From contig MU278361.1 of NCBI GenBank assembly GCA_022385755.1, positions 101,186-165,185 of the forward strand: a stretch of 64,000 nucleotides of DNA, read 5' to 3'. This stretch comes from Trametopsis cervina (lineage: Eukaryota > Basidiomycota > Agaricomycetes > Polyporales > Irpicaceae). Position 1 is the first letter of the stretch; each line of letters begins with the position of its first letter. Of this stretch, positions 1 through 10,601 are shown piece by piece. The notes under the pieces were generated by a model, which worked only from the letters and a program-made list of their open reading frames with translations, was not told the origin of the DNA and ran no database searches. Position numbers and translations under genes: made by a program.

Positions 1-1551
1 TGATGTGCTTACCGGTCACCGAGCAAAGCTGGGCCCGGAGTTCTCAACGATATCAGAAAGCGACTGGTTCGACGCCGGCTCACAACTGGTTCTCCCTGGC
101 CTCGTTGAGTGAGTTCAATTCCTCCACAAGTTGTCCTGTGACAACGGGAGAAATTTATCTGATATCATTCCATCCTGTGACCAGTGCGCACGTCCACCTG
201 AACGAGCCCGGGCGCACAGAATGGGAAGGATTTTGGACAGGTACAAGGGCGGCGGCCTCAGGCGGTGTGACTACGGTGGTTGACATGCCCCTAAACTCGA
301 TCCCGCCTACCACTAGTGTCGAATTCCTGGAAGCCAAACGGCAGGCGGCGCACGGGCAGTGCACGATTGATGTAGCATTCTGGGGCGGAGTCATTCCCGG
401 AAACCAGGTACGGCGCATCTCCTATCTGTGAATTAAGCCACAGCTTTAGACATGCAGCTGCCCTGTGTCTGTCCTGCAGGCTCATCTCAAACCGCTGGTC
501 GCAGCAGGTGTCAGGGGCTTCAAATGCTTTCTGATTGAGAGCGGCGTTGACGAATTCCCATGTGTGAGCAAAGATGATCTCGAGGACGCCATGGACGAAC
601 TTGAGGTATGGGCCGAACGCCGCCTTACAGATACGCGGGGTTGTTGGTACTGATATTTCCGACTTGCTAGGGAACACCCACAGTGCTTTGCTTTCACGCC
701 GAGTTGGACGGCGCACAACCAGATGTCTCGTCATCGGATCCTACCCTCTACAGCACATTCCTGGCATCTCGACCCCAACAACTCGAGATAGACGCGATAA
801 AGCTAATCAACTCCCTCCATGTACGGCATCCGTCTCTCCGTTTGCACATCGTCCATCTCTCCGCCGCCGACGCACTCCCTCTCATTCGAGCTGCGAAATC
901 GACAGGGCTTCCCCTTACAGTCGAGACGTGTTTCCACTACCTTACACTCTCAACTGCACTTATTCCCCATGGACACCCTGAATTCAAGTGTTGTCCCCCC
1001 ATCCGAGAGGAAACAAACCGTGACGCGCTGTGGGAAGCTTTACTAGATGGAACGATTGATTGCGTAGTGAGCGACCACAGCCCGTGTGTTGCCGAGCTCA
1101 AGAGGTGCGACGAAGGCGATATCATGGCGGCCTGGGGTGGGATCAGTACTCTTGGGCTCGGGCTAAGCGTCCTATGGACAGAAGGGCGAAAGAGGGGCGT
1201 GAGCATTGGGCAAATTATCGACTGGGTGTCTGTCAAGACCGCGAAGCACGCTGGACTGGACACAAAAGGCAAACTGGCCGTTGGCTACGACGCGGACATA
1301 ATCGTCTTCAATCCCGATGCTGATCATATTGTAAGAAGGCTCTTGTTCCCTGTGGTCGGTTCTAAAATCTATTTCTGACGTTCTATTGTCGTCAGGTTAC
1401 CAAGGAGTCGTTGAACTTCAAGAACAAGCTCAGTCCATATGAAGGATTGATATTGAAGGGACGCGTGGAGAAGACGTTCCTGCGAGGTCGGTTGGTGTAT
1501 GGGTCGTCCGAGGGCTTCGTGATGGAGCAGCCCGTCGGTAGGCTTCTTTGA
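1..1551 (+). CDS. DAL1: Allantoinase, 5' end outside the window
   Basis: Hydrolyses allantoin to allantoate in purine-ureide nitrogen use. The coding exons I see are 1-108, 185-407, 480-605, 671-1330 and 1396-1551, all joined in phase; the start codon lies upstream of the window. The amidohydrolase-superfamily metal site is visible: the HVHLNEPG motif after the first intron, the lysine in GFKCFL that is normally carbamylated, histidines in CFHAEL and HIVHLS, and the aspartate in SDHSPC. The C-terminal part ([18 protein letters not shown]) is the usual beta-sandwich return. The stop is TGA at 1549-1551. It converges on the F-box gene on the other strand. Dihydroorotase and hydantoinase are the nearest alternatives, but the [12 protein letters not shown] block is characteristic of allantoinases. 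Confidence 0.92.
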
Positions 1552-1867
1552 AACATACGGACATGCGGGGTGCATGTGGGGTAAATATCAACAGCTACTG
1601 CCGTCGTCTGAATGCATAACGCGAGAACAGGCCGTAAACGGTCGAAAGCGGCATGTTGTGTTGGTACACTAAAATTACATCTGTACAATATCCAGGAAAG
1701 AAGAATACAAATAAGGTGGTGTGCTTCGATGTGATAAAGCGATGATGAAGTGAGGCGAAACAGCGACAGTGAACTGGCCGATCATTGGAATAAGTGGAAT
1801 GGAAGGTATAGTCCAGATAGTGAAGACATGTGAGAGCCACACCACCCGTTGTTACGCCACGACCTGC
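1552..1867. other. Intergenic, convergent 3' ends
   Basis: About 315 nt between the stop codons of allantoinase and the F-box gene. It holds only short, unsupported reading frames. I take it as the two 3' untranslated regions. Confidence 0.6.
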
Positions 1868-3674
1868 TCAGTAGCTAAAGTCGGACGCTTCGTTGATCTC
1901 GTACTGTTTATGCATTGCCCATCGCCCACCCTCATACCCTCGCCGCATCACATAGCCAGCGTGCAACTGGACCTCCCGAAGGCTCTTGCAGTACCGATTC
2001 CATGGTATGACGAGATTGCGCAGTTCCTCGTCGATCGACTCGTATGTATTGTCATACAGGAATAAAGGGTGTTCAACAGTGAGATTGGACGGAATAGCAA
2101 AGATCTCCGCCGTGTGGAGATGCTCTAATCGGTAGAGGTAGTGAGGACCAAAGCTGACAATCGTGTCCTGACAATTCAATGGAGATATCAATATATGTAC
2201 GGACAGGAATGACCGAGGTACACACCTCATCTGGACCGTGTGAGACGGGGGTAGCTTCAGGTTGTCCACGTGCTTCTCCTGTGAAGGGGTAGAGTTCGTA
2301 CGGTTGGAGCGCATCATCCCAATAATCCGTGTGCTCCCACAGCTTCCCCGGCTTGCGCACGTCGAAGGTCAGCCTGAGTTTCCGCAGTTTCGGGAACAGC
2401 TGACAGATAGCATCCAGGATTTCGAGGTCCCAGACCTTGCAGTGCAGTGAGAGCATCTCAAGCTCTGGGTGACTCTGCGCTTTTCGCGCCAGTGTGTCGA
2501 GTATATTTTCAAGGGGGGCTTCCGATCGAAGGATGCTGAGGGCGCGAACCGGACGACCAACGGTCAAGGCAAGGATAGTTTCTAGGGTACCTTCGCAGTG
2601 TGTGAGGTTGGGGAGTGTGTTGTATTTGGGGAAGTTTTGGTGTTTCGGAAGGGGATAGCCAAGAGAGACCGTTGTTAGAGTGGGGCATCGGTCTAAGATG
2701 GCGTAGACGGCAATGGGGAACAGCTGCTCGCTGTGGTACGTGGGCTGCACTGCGTTCTTGATGATCCGCTTCCGCAGAACGAAGAGATGCGTGAGGTTCT
2801 CCGGGATCTTGAACAGATACACACCATGCTCCCGCCTGCGATAGACCAAAGCGAATACGTCTGCCGTCGAGTCGACCCGGAGAGTGCGAAGATTGCGTGC
2901 AGAGGCGATGTTCAAAGCGTAGCTGATATCCTCGTCCATATCCGCAAACTGGGCGAAATTGGCATTGTCGCGCGGGCCGGGCTGGCCCCCACGCAGTACC
3001 TGCCGATACAAGTTCAGCATCGTGAGCTCTGTGATCGGCAGCGTCGAGTGATCGCGAGCTGTGACGTTCTTCTTCCGCGGGAAGAAGCAAGACTCGATGT
3101 GTAACGTGCGCAGACTCGGAAGCATGTGTAGTGCGCCGAAGAGTTCGTCGGTGAAGAATAGGTTCTCAAGCCGCAGCGTGCGCAGCTTGGTGAAGGAAGT
3201 TAATCTCCCTATGAGCGAAGCATAGAGGTCTGTGGTGGCGAAACTCTGTTCAATTTTGTAGAACTTTATGGATTTGATGATAGGTAGGTTATGCACGTCC
3301 TCTGTATCCTCTTCTACCCAAGGTCCATCTGGATACATGTACAGAGGGTCGGGATCCTGGCGCATGAACGTCCACCCGTCCCTGTCCACCAAAAGACCGG
3401 GTCCATAGTCTGGTAAAGTAGATACGCCCAAGTCAAGAGACTGGACGCTGTCCAGCAGCACCTGTGGGGCGTCTCGCCAGAAGGGAATATTGTGTACGAA
3501 TGCCGTAGGTGTCTTCCACACAATATTACGGTGCAGTGCTCTGATAGCGTAGTTGTAGAAGCTCCTGCACGTTTGAACTATGCTGATGAGGTCTCGAGGA
3601 GTCTCGAGGAGCTCGAATATGACCATCCATAGTTCGGCGGGAACTTGCTCGACGGGAGAAACATTATCGGACAT
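1868..3674 (-). CDS. F-box protein
   Basis: Two exons, 3674-2226 and 2167-1868, with a 58-nt intron (2168-2225) that keeps phase; 582 residues from the ATG at 3674. An in-frame ATG at 3731 would add 19 residues; I prefer 3674 because the F-box then lies close to the N-terminus, as usual. The F-box core is VPAELWMVIFELLETPRD followed by LISIVQTCRSFYNYA, typical of the Skp1-binding fold. The rest is leucine-rich and repeat-like (blocks such as LRTLRLENLFF and LRTLHIESC), so a degenerate leucine-rich-repeat substrate receptor of an SCF ubiquitin ligase is likely. The substrate cannot be inferred. Reading through the intron would end the protein early in a different tail; the spliced tail (DTIVSFGPHYLYRLEHL and on) looks more protein-like. 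Confidence 0.82.
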
Positions 3675-3981
3675 TGTGGTACGCGCGGACGTCGGGATCG
3701 CTTTGGGATGACCTAATGGTTTCGGGTCCACGCGATAGCCCTATTGCACGAGTTTCGGTGTGACCTCAGGTACTGTCGCGGGGATAGCCTAGAATATCCG
3801 CAGAGACGAGAACGAGGGAGATGAGTGGGCCTGGGTAAGATGAAAGAGAGGGTGAGAGGTCCTTGCAAATGGGCGCTACTGCTTTGATGGGCGAGCGTTT
3901 AAGCATGATCCTCAGTCACCACATTGAGTCAATGGCCTGCGCTCTTTCAACGACGTCCACCACGACCACCGTTCCCACAAG
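3675..3981. promoter_or_regulatory. Divergent promoter region, F-box / SPP2
   Basis: About 300 nt between two divergently transcribed start codons must carry both 5' untranslated regions and promoters. I see no specific operator or TATA element that I would defend. Confidence 0.4.
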
Positions 3982-5397
3982 ATGTCAACAAACGGCAAAG
4001 TTTCATTCACTGTGCGACGTCCTTCGCCCGTTTCTCGAGCAAGCTCGGCCGGGCACGACTCGGACTTCAAGAAACCCGCTCTGCCATCCCATCTGACGGG
4101 CAGTGCCCATAGCAGCGCACCGGGAAGTCCTCTTCGTCACGAATCTCCTAAGCCCAAGTCGCGAACGTACCATGAAAGAGACAGTTCAGACGAGGACGCG
4201 GGGATCGAGGATGAGCTGGTGACAGGGTTTGACCAGTTTGGTGTTCAGCGGTGTGTATCATTTGCCTCATTGTTGTATTCAGAATCGGGTCCGCAACTCA
4301 CAAAAGCCTTCTCTGTCCGCAGTCTACATGAGAAGAAGAAGCCACAGGGACCACTGGTTATCCCTGCCCTGAAGAATAAGGATTGGAGGGAGTTGGCAAG
4401 GAAGAGGAAGAATCTCTACGTGCCACCCAGTGCAGCTGCGGAAACGGGTGCCGATGGGAGCGTCGGCGGACTGGGTACGAAAGACACTATCAACTCAGGT
4501 CCGCAACTTTCCGGTATACAGCAGCGGAAAAGGGTCAAGGTGGAAGAGGATGCGATGCAGATAGAGGTGGAGGAAACTATCGCCGCCGCCGTAGCGGAAT
4601 CGGTGCCGAAGGAAGAGGAAACGGAGGACCAGAAGGCCATCCGTGCCTTGATAGCCAACGCCTCAGGCGAAGACGGCGGGCTGAATGGCCCAGTGGTGGA
4701 TATCATCCCGGCTGCCACTGAAGACGACGCGTACCGTCAGGACGTAGAGGAGCTCCCGGAACCGGCCACCTTAGATGACTATGAGCGTGTCCCCGTTTCT
4801 CAGTTCGGCGCGGCGCTTCTCCGTGGGATGGGCTGGAAGGAAGGGACTGCGGCCAGCAGGAAGGGTAAAGGACCCGTAGAGCCTTGGCTTCCGACGGCTC
4901 GCCCAGCGCTCTTGGGCATCGGGGCAAAGGAGAAAGAGGTATTTGACGACGGCAGTCAGAGAAAGAAGAAAACCTTCGTTGACAAGAGATACATACCCGT
5001 CATCAAGAAGGAGCGACGCGATGACAAGGAACATGAGCGGGATCGAGACTCGCGCTCAGGCACTTCGTCAAGGAAGAGGTCGCTGTCCCCTCGCGAGTCA
5101 CAGCGGCCATCTTCCACCGACCGTCGGAGGGACCATGACAGGCACGACGTAGAAGGCCGCGATCGAAGGCGGGATAGAGACAGGGGCGACGGACGGGACC
5201 GAGAGCGCACCCATGATACGTACGTTCGAGACGAACGCTACGAGGGACGCGATAGAAAACGGGACTCAGACTACCGAGACGTAGATTCCGACCCACGAAG
5301 ACATCGCGACAGGGAGAGTAATAGGCACGGGGATCGATCTGTAGACAAGGATAGAGACCGCTCGGACTCGAGACATCGAGACAGGGATAGGAGGTGA
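3982..5397 (+). CDS. SPP2: Pre-mRNA splicing factor Spp2 (G-patch; GPKOW/MOS2 relative)
   Basis: Spp2 binds the DEAH helicase Prp2 and helps activate the spliceosome; it acts in the nucleus. Two exons, 3982-4250 and 4323-5397; the 72-nt intron is itself free of stops, so an unspliced reading frame also exists, but removing it joins FGVQR to LHEKKKPQGPLVIPALKN, the conserved Spp2 block. The G-patch-like core follows near residues 240-265: YERVPVSQFGAALLRGMGWK. The last 130 residues are a long RS/RD/RE-type charged tail (many RDRD, RRRD and SRHRD repeats), common in splicing proteins. It is transcribed divergently from the F-box gene and converges on ATG18. The identity rests on the G-patch spacing and the PLVIPALKNKDWR block. 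Confidence 0.87.
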   Translation: MSTNGKVSFTVRRPSPVSRASSAGHDSDFKKPALPSHLTGSAHSSAPGSPLRHESPKPKSRTYHERDSSDEDAGIEDELVTGFDQFGVQRCVSFASLLYSESGPQLTKAFSVRSLHEKKKPQGPLVIPALKNKDWRELARKRKNLYVPPSAAAETGADGSVGGLGTKDTINSGPQLSGIQQRKRVKVEEDAMQIEVEETIAAAVAESVPKEEETEDQKAIRALIANASGEDGGLNGPVVDIIPAATEDDAYRQDVEELPEPATLDDYERVPVSQFGAALLRGMGWKEGTAASRKGKGPVEPWLPTARPALLGIGAKEKEVFDDGSQRKKKTFVDKRYIPVIKKERRDDKEHERDRDSRSGTSSRKRSLSPRESQRPSSTDRRRDHDRHDVEGRDRRRDRDRGDGRDRERTHDTYVRDERYEGRDRKRDSDYRDVDSDPRRHRDRESNRHGDRSVDKDRDRSDSRHRDRDRR

Positions 5398-5496
5398 ATT
5401 CGCGCGGTGCGTTGGCGGAATGTAGCCGGTTGGCAATTCTACTACTGCTGTGCATATAGCCTATCCATTCTGGCCCCCAATGTATAGACGGCATTT

Positions 5497-5536
5497 AGCG
5501 AGTCGCATCTGCAGTCTTGATTATAGGCTCAAGACC
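5497..5536. repeat. 40-nt dispersed repeat, copy 1
   Basis: This stretch matches 23973-24012 in 34 of 40 positions, and all six differences are transitions. Similarity continues weakly for about 20 more bases. It sits in the 370-nt gap between the stop codons of SPP2 and ATG18, which otherwise shows nothing. Confidence 0.5.
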
Positions 5537-5767
5537 CGGCCATGAGTGCTTTTGGAGCTCAACGACCCGTCGTATCTTCGTTCTCTAAGCTGGAATGTTA
5601 CTATTCGTCCTGAGCGTGGCGAATCCCCACATTGAAAAGTCCATACCCCTAGCACTGTTAGATTATATATCAATAGGTACAGTATTATGTCGTCATATGT
5701 GATTACAGTGTTCAGCCGGTGCGCCATCCTCTACCAACCCCGCAGCATACGAATAGACGGTCTGGTA

Positions 5768-7374
5768 TCATTCCTTGATTGTTTCGTCGTTTGAGTCCAA
5801 TAAACTATGGCGAAGATCAGCGTTACGGCCAGTATGACGGGCCCACGACTTACCTATACTGCTTGAGCAAAGAGCATTCCCCGCCATTCTCGAGATCAAT
5901 GTTATACGAATAGAAGTAACCTTCGGAGGACAGGACCATCACCTGTGGCATCGTCCTATCGCGTGTCGTTCTAGCATCTGCAGCTACCGGACGAGAAATA
6001 TATGACGTACCCGCTCAATGCCACAATACACCTCGTCCCACTCGTTGGTAGTCGTAAGAATGCGAAATCGCGAGAAGGCTCCCAGACTTCAGTTATCGCG
6101 CTCGGGAGGTACCCGCCGACAGAAGACGTGAGATTCTTCGTGAGATGCAGTGAGCGTCGTCTTATACTCGACCTATAAACTTTAGCATGTGCGACTCCTC
6201 ATTGGATTGGGCTGGAACTTACGAAACACTGTTGCTCTTCTTCTTGTCCACAAACGCCTCGTATCCTCCCTCGAGCCCTGCACCGCTCGCGCTTTCTCTA
6301 CTGTCAATCGACGCCGACTCTGGACTCGCGGGACCCTGGCTCTTCTCCATCCCGCTCTTCTGCGGACCCAACTTGAATATATGCACTGTGTCGTGCGCGG
6401 AGCTCACGGCGAGTAGAGTTGAGACGGCGTTGAAGTTGATAGAATATATCTTCGCTTCCCGGGTGCCGCGTCTAAACTGATAGAGCTTCTCTGCGCCTGG
6501 GATACTCCATACTCTGATGACTGTGCCTTTGTCGGATGCGGTGGCAAGCATTGTGCCGGACTGGTTGATGGAGAGGAACGAGATTGGTGACTTATGAGCT
6601 TGAATGACGTTGACCACCGTACGCGTCTTGGTTGAGAAAAGGACTACGTCGCCAGTCTGTGTGGGCGCTGAAGATGAGGCGGTTTGGCCGTTATTAGGTT
6701 GAGAGAGGGAGGCAGGAGACGGTACTGGTGTCGAATACGCAAGGTAAGAGTTGTCGGATGAGGGCGAAAGTGCGACTATAGCTTCTGGGTTCGGTGTTGT
6801 CTCTATGACATGGAGAAGACGCATGTTGGAGATGTCGTAGATGTATATCTCCACCTCAAGTACGATTACGAGAGTCTTGCGGTTGAGTTTCACAGCGAGG
6901 ATGGAAGAAGGGAACAGCAGTTCGCATATCATGGATTGTCGCTAGGCCGAAGAAATAGAGTAGGTAAGTATCGGCAAGACGGGAAGATTCCAATCCATTG
7001 ATGAACATTGAAATGAGTTGGTTGCTGTACGCACCTTCGTATTGACGATCTGCAACTTCCGCGGACTGGACTGAGGCTGATCAGCTGCACCAACCAGCGC
7101 TATGAGCGACGTGCAGAACAGCATCTCAACTATGCCCTTTGCACCGTCGTCTGAATATAGCTGAGAATGGGACGCGTTTCCCCTGAGAACAAGACGCACT
7201 CATCGTGTAGACGCGACCAAACGGGTCGCAGTTCGTGATGGAGTAACCTTTACGAGTCCCAACGGATATACACCTGTGACTATAAGTATTTGGCACGTTG
7301 AAGCTGTTTTGAACTCACGTAAAGTCTTGGTTGAAGTTGGCAAATAGCATGTTACTCGCCGTTCGCTCAGCCAT
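5768..7374 (-). CDS. ATG18: Autophagy protein Atg18 (PROPPIN, WD40 propeller)
   Basis: Atg18 binds PI3P and PI(3,5)P2 and works at the phagophore with Atg2, and at the vacuole. Seven exons in phase: 7374-7319, 7273-7200, 7150-7035, 6941-6223, 6172-6011, 5955-5854 and 5804-5768; 421 residues. The lipid-binding FRRG motif is present ([10 protein letters not shown]), followed by IYSINF as expected. The N-terminus has [12 protein letters not shown] and the C-terminus has [15 protein letters not shown] and [19 protein letters not shown], all PROPPIN hallmarks. The long exon alone ends at a misleading in-frame stop; a GTAAGT donor at 6222 leads into the last three exons, which restore the full-length protein. 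It shares a roughly 210-nt divergent promoter with the E(z) gene. HSV2/Atg21 paralogues are less likely given the length and C-terminus. Confidence 0.93.
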
Positions 7375-7582
7375 GGCAGATGTGTAAGAGGTAATAGTGG
7401 TGGTAGTCAGACGCGGTGAACCGAATCAGTAGTGTCGTCGGCGTTTCACGCTGCGTAGCGCCGTGTGACTTCTGTGGTCGATAATCTTGTTTCTCACCAT
7501 TACGTTCCACGGGGACGACACATATACTCAGATTCAAGGTGTGCAACGCCGGTGTGTTGTTGACCTATCCACAACGCAAACC
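7375..7582. promoter_or_regulatory. Divergent promoter, ATG18 / E(z)
   Basis: A 208-nt gap separates the two start codons, so both genes must start from a shared upstream region. No specific binding site is identified. Confidence 0.45.
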
Positions 7583-10413
7583 ATGGATTCCGATGACTCT
7601 GAGGGTGCGTCCGGCTTACCTCTCAAGCTTCCGTCTCGTGCCACTGTTAGGCGAGTGGAGGACAGCGACGACGAAGAAACTGTGTTCGCTGAGGAGCGAA
7701 GAGACTCAGCGCAGCCCGACGGCGACACGGAGGAAGCTACCCCAACAATGAGAGACAGCACGGACCAACTGCGCAACTCGCCAGAACTAACATACATCGC
7801 GGACACTTACCGCGCCGTGTGGAATGAGTTCTATGAATGGGAACCCACTCATTGCCTCGACGCTCTTCAATCCCTAGCCGTGCCATCGCCCCACTTCATC
7901 GGCTCTCCCGCAGACTGGGGACTGAGTGACGATGCCGACGACGCCGACGACATAGGCATGTATTGGGACTCGAGTGTCTCGGAGGGCCACGCGAAAGAAG
8001 ATGCTTCGACCTCTGGCAGCGAGCAATTCGATGTCTGGGAGTTTGAGTCAGATGAGGTCTATCGTCACGGAGTGACCGCCCCGCCTGTGAACATTGTACC
8101 GGAGGAGATGGTGACCCCTCACCCTCGATATCAAGCATGCGCTCCCACAAATTGCTCCATAGACCCGGAAATCGACGCTCGCCAGACCGAATGCCAGTTC
8201 ATCAAATATGCTGGCGAGGAAGGGTTCGACGACTGGACGTATCTTACTCATTTCACTTCGGTGAAGTGGCAACAACCCTGGCGCGACCCAGATCGTAAGT
8301 CAATTTCTCGTCCGGTCACGTCGCATGCTGCTCAAAATGTCTATTGATAGATCGTGTTATTGCGTACACAACAATCCGACGACTGACTGCTTGGGAGGAA
8401 GACGGCATAGAAACGCCCTTCCAGGTCTATGTGGACGACATAGATGCATCCGGTATCTTCCACCAATATCAACACCGCTCCCTCTCGTATGTTGAGAAGT
8501 CTAGTGTGTTGGCTATGCTCCACAAGCTACGCCAAAGGCAAGACATCTCTATCCTGGTGCTCAACATCATGAAGCACTTACTGATAATCCTCTTTCTGGC
8601 AGGGATGAACTGCCGTGGCCTGGTGACATTTTCGGCAAAGGCTCAGTGTATACATATCAGCCTACTTGGCGTGATCCTGACCAACAACGCAGCTATGGAA
8701 CAATTGAGGCAATGTCTGCATCATTCTGTCCACATTTGAGCTGTTTGACAGCATCCTGCTTCACACACCGTGAGTTCCCCAAGTCATATGCCTTATCTGT
8801 GGAACTAAGACATGCTCATGATCAGCATACCCAACTGGCTGGGTGCCCTCAAGTTTGATTGCACATCAGGTCAGCAATGAGGAGCTACTCAAAGACAACA
8901 AAACCCGGCATAAACCTTGTGGGGACAAGTGCTACTTTGTTTTGAATTCCCCAGAGATTCAAGAGGCCATCGACTGGAACAAGGAACCTGATGTAGAAAC
9001 AATTGATATCATCATCTCCCTTGCTGCTGACGTGTTACCCTGCTCACTGAAGACATTACTACCTCTGACTGATTGTTACAAGGTAGGCTTAATCCTTGCG
9101 TCCCAGTCTGGCGTATATTTCACAGTATGATCAGATCTTTGCCCGCAGATGTCAAACTGTTCATGAAGAAAACCCATGGGCACATGTAGTACAAAAGGTT
9201 CCCAAGCAGTTTGGTATGTGTGCATGTCATTCACTGCTGTTGCTAAACACTGATATCACTTGTGCCATTCAGTTGATGATAATAATTCTATTGAGAGCTT
9301 TACTCTGTGAGTGATCCATGACAGTTATAGGATTTGGACTGAACCTCAAACAGACCAGCACGCTGCAGTCATGAAGGGCCATGCAGTAAAGAGACGCACT
9401 GTGAATGTTTCCGTGAGAATGTTCACTGCCAACTGAACTGTCAATGTGATCCCAAATGTCAGTCAATGGTTTTGAGATGTTGTTCTGTTCATTGATTTGT
9501 CTGTAAAGGCAAACTTCGATTTAAAGGTTGCACATGCTCTCATGACAGCTGTGGTTCCCATTTGGAGTATGTGCTTGTCTTTCAATGATACCCATGCTCT
9601 GGCCATTGATCTCTTTACTCAAAAGTCTCAGTTCAAGCTACTGCAGATGTGTTGCATCTCACCGAGAATGTGAGATTGATCTATGCAGACACACTGGGGG
9701 GCGTTCAATCAAGAAGAAAGGGGCATGGAAACACATTTGTAGAAACTTTGCCATGCAACGGCCCACATCTGCTGTATGAATTTTTATTGAAGCTGTCAGT
9801 GCACACAGGGCTAATATTAGTTATAGGATCTTGTTGTCCGTGCTGCTAAATATGGCCTTGGTACCTTTGCAGGACAGAACATTCACAAGGGTACCTTTTT
9901 GGGAGGTTTGTCTTACAGTCCCCTCATGATATGTTCTATGCTGAAACATGCTGTAGAATATGTAGGAGAGCTTATGTGGTCAGACAGTCATGGAATACAA
10001 GAGTAAGCATCTGATGAACCAACATCAGAACACCTTGTCCTAATCCCTCCACTCTAGAATGGAGCAAAAACATACAAACCTCAACTACACATTCACTGTC
10101 AACAACACACAAAATATTGATGCATTCAATGCTGGCAATGAGACTCGCTACCTCAATCATGCAAAAGGTGATGAGGCTAATGTGGAAGCATCAAGTGAGC
10201 CAGACAACAAGTTGTGTGTGATTCTGCCTCATGCTTTGACCACCAGTTTCTATTGTGAATGGTCATCAGAGGATTGGGTTCTTTGCCAGTTAGCACTTCC
10301 ATACTTCGCATCTGGTGAATGGTTGTAACTTGCTGACTTTCCTAGGAAAACAAATCCGAAACTCAACTGAGTTGTTGCTGGACTATGGTGAAGATTACTG
10401 GAAACACAAATGA
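7583..10413 (+). CDS. KMT6: E(z)/EZH2-type histone H3K27 methyltransferase
   Basis: Catalytic subunit of a Polycomb repressive complex 2, expected to methylate H3K27. Fourteen exons keep one phase: 7583-8294, 8351-8537, 8603-8769, 8826-9082, 9126-9213, 9273-9306, 9354-9457, 9509-9566, 9647-9773, 9827-9905, 9957-10002, 10058-10194, 10247-10288 and 10346-10413; 701 residues. Residues 1-240 are acidic and low-complexity. The pre-CXC part has KPCGDKCYFVL. The CXC domain (about 480-550) has CSHEGPCSKETHCECF, then NCQCDPKCKLRFKGCTC and HRECEIDLC with EZH2 spacing. The SET domain (about 580-701) has KYGLGTFAGQNIHKGTFLGE, YVGEL, NETRYLNHA, VNGHQRIGFFA and ELLLDYGEDYW. The usual NHSxxPNC is changed to NHAKGDEANV. 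The second intron is GC-AG. From about 8.5 kb the gene becomes richer in A and T than its neighbours. Confidence 0.9.
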
Positions 10414-10601
10414 TCTATGCCTGGAGTACTGCCTTTGTTATTCAGCTGTATTGGAAAGGAATTGTAACTGTACATATAAGTATACAATCTATGTTCTGTC
10501 CCATGTGTAACACCGGTGTATCCACCATTCTGACCATGAATGCACAATGCAACTGGCACACCTGTGAGGATAAGGGTAGTAGTCATAGCCGTGGCTGGCA
10601 G

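Noticed and set aside
4251..4322. Continuous reading through 4251-4322 in SPP2 as coding
   Set aside because: The 72 nt are open in frame but have good splice sites, and the spliced protein matches Spp2 better.
4416..4718. Antisense frame inside SPP2
   Set aside because: Low-complexity mirror of the sense codons; no independent support.
6219..6221. In-frame stop suggesting a truncated ATG18
   Set aside because: It lies just inside an intron with a GTAAGT donor; three further exons restore the complete PROPPIN C-terminus.
9306..9360. Apparent frameshift between the upstream part and the CXC domain of the E(z) gene
   Set aside because: Using the acceptor at 9352-9353 rather than the earlier AG puts the CXC cysteines in phase, so no frameshift is needed.
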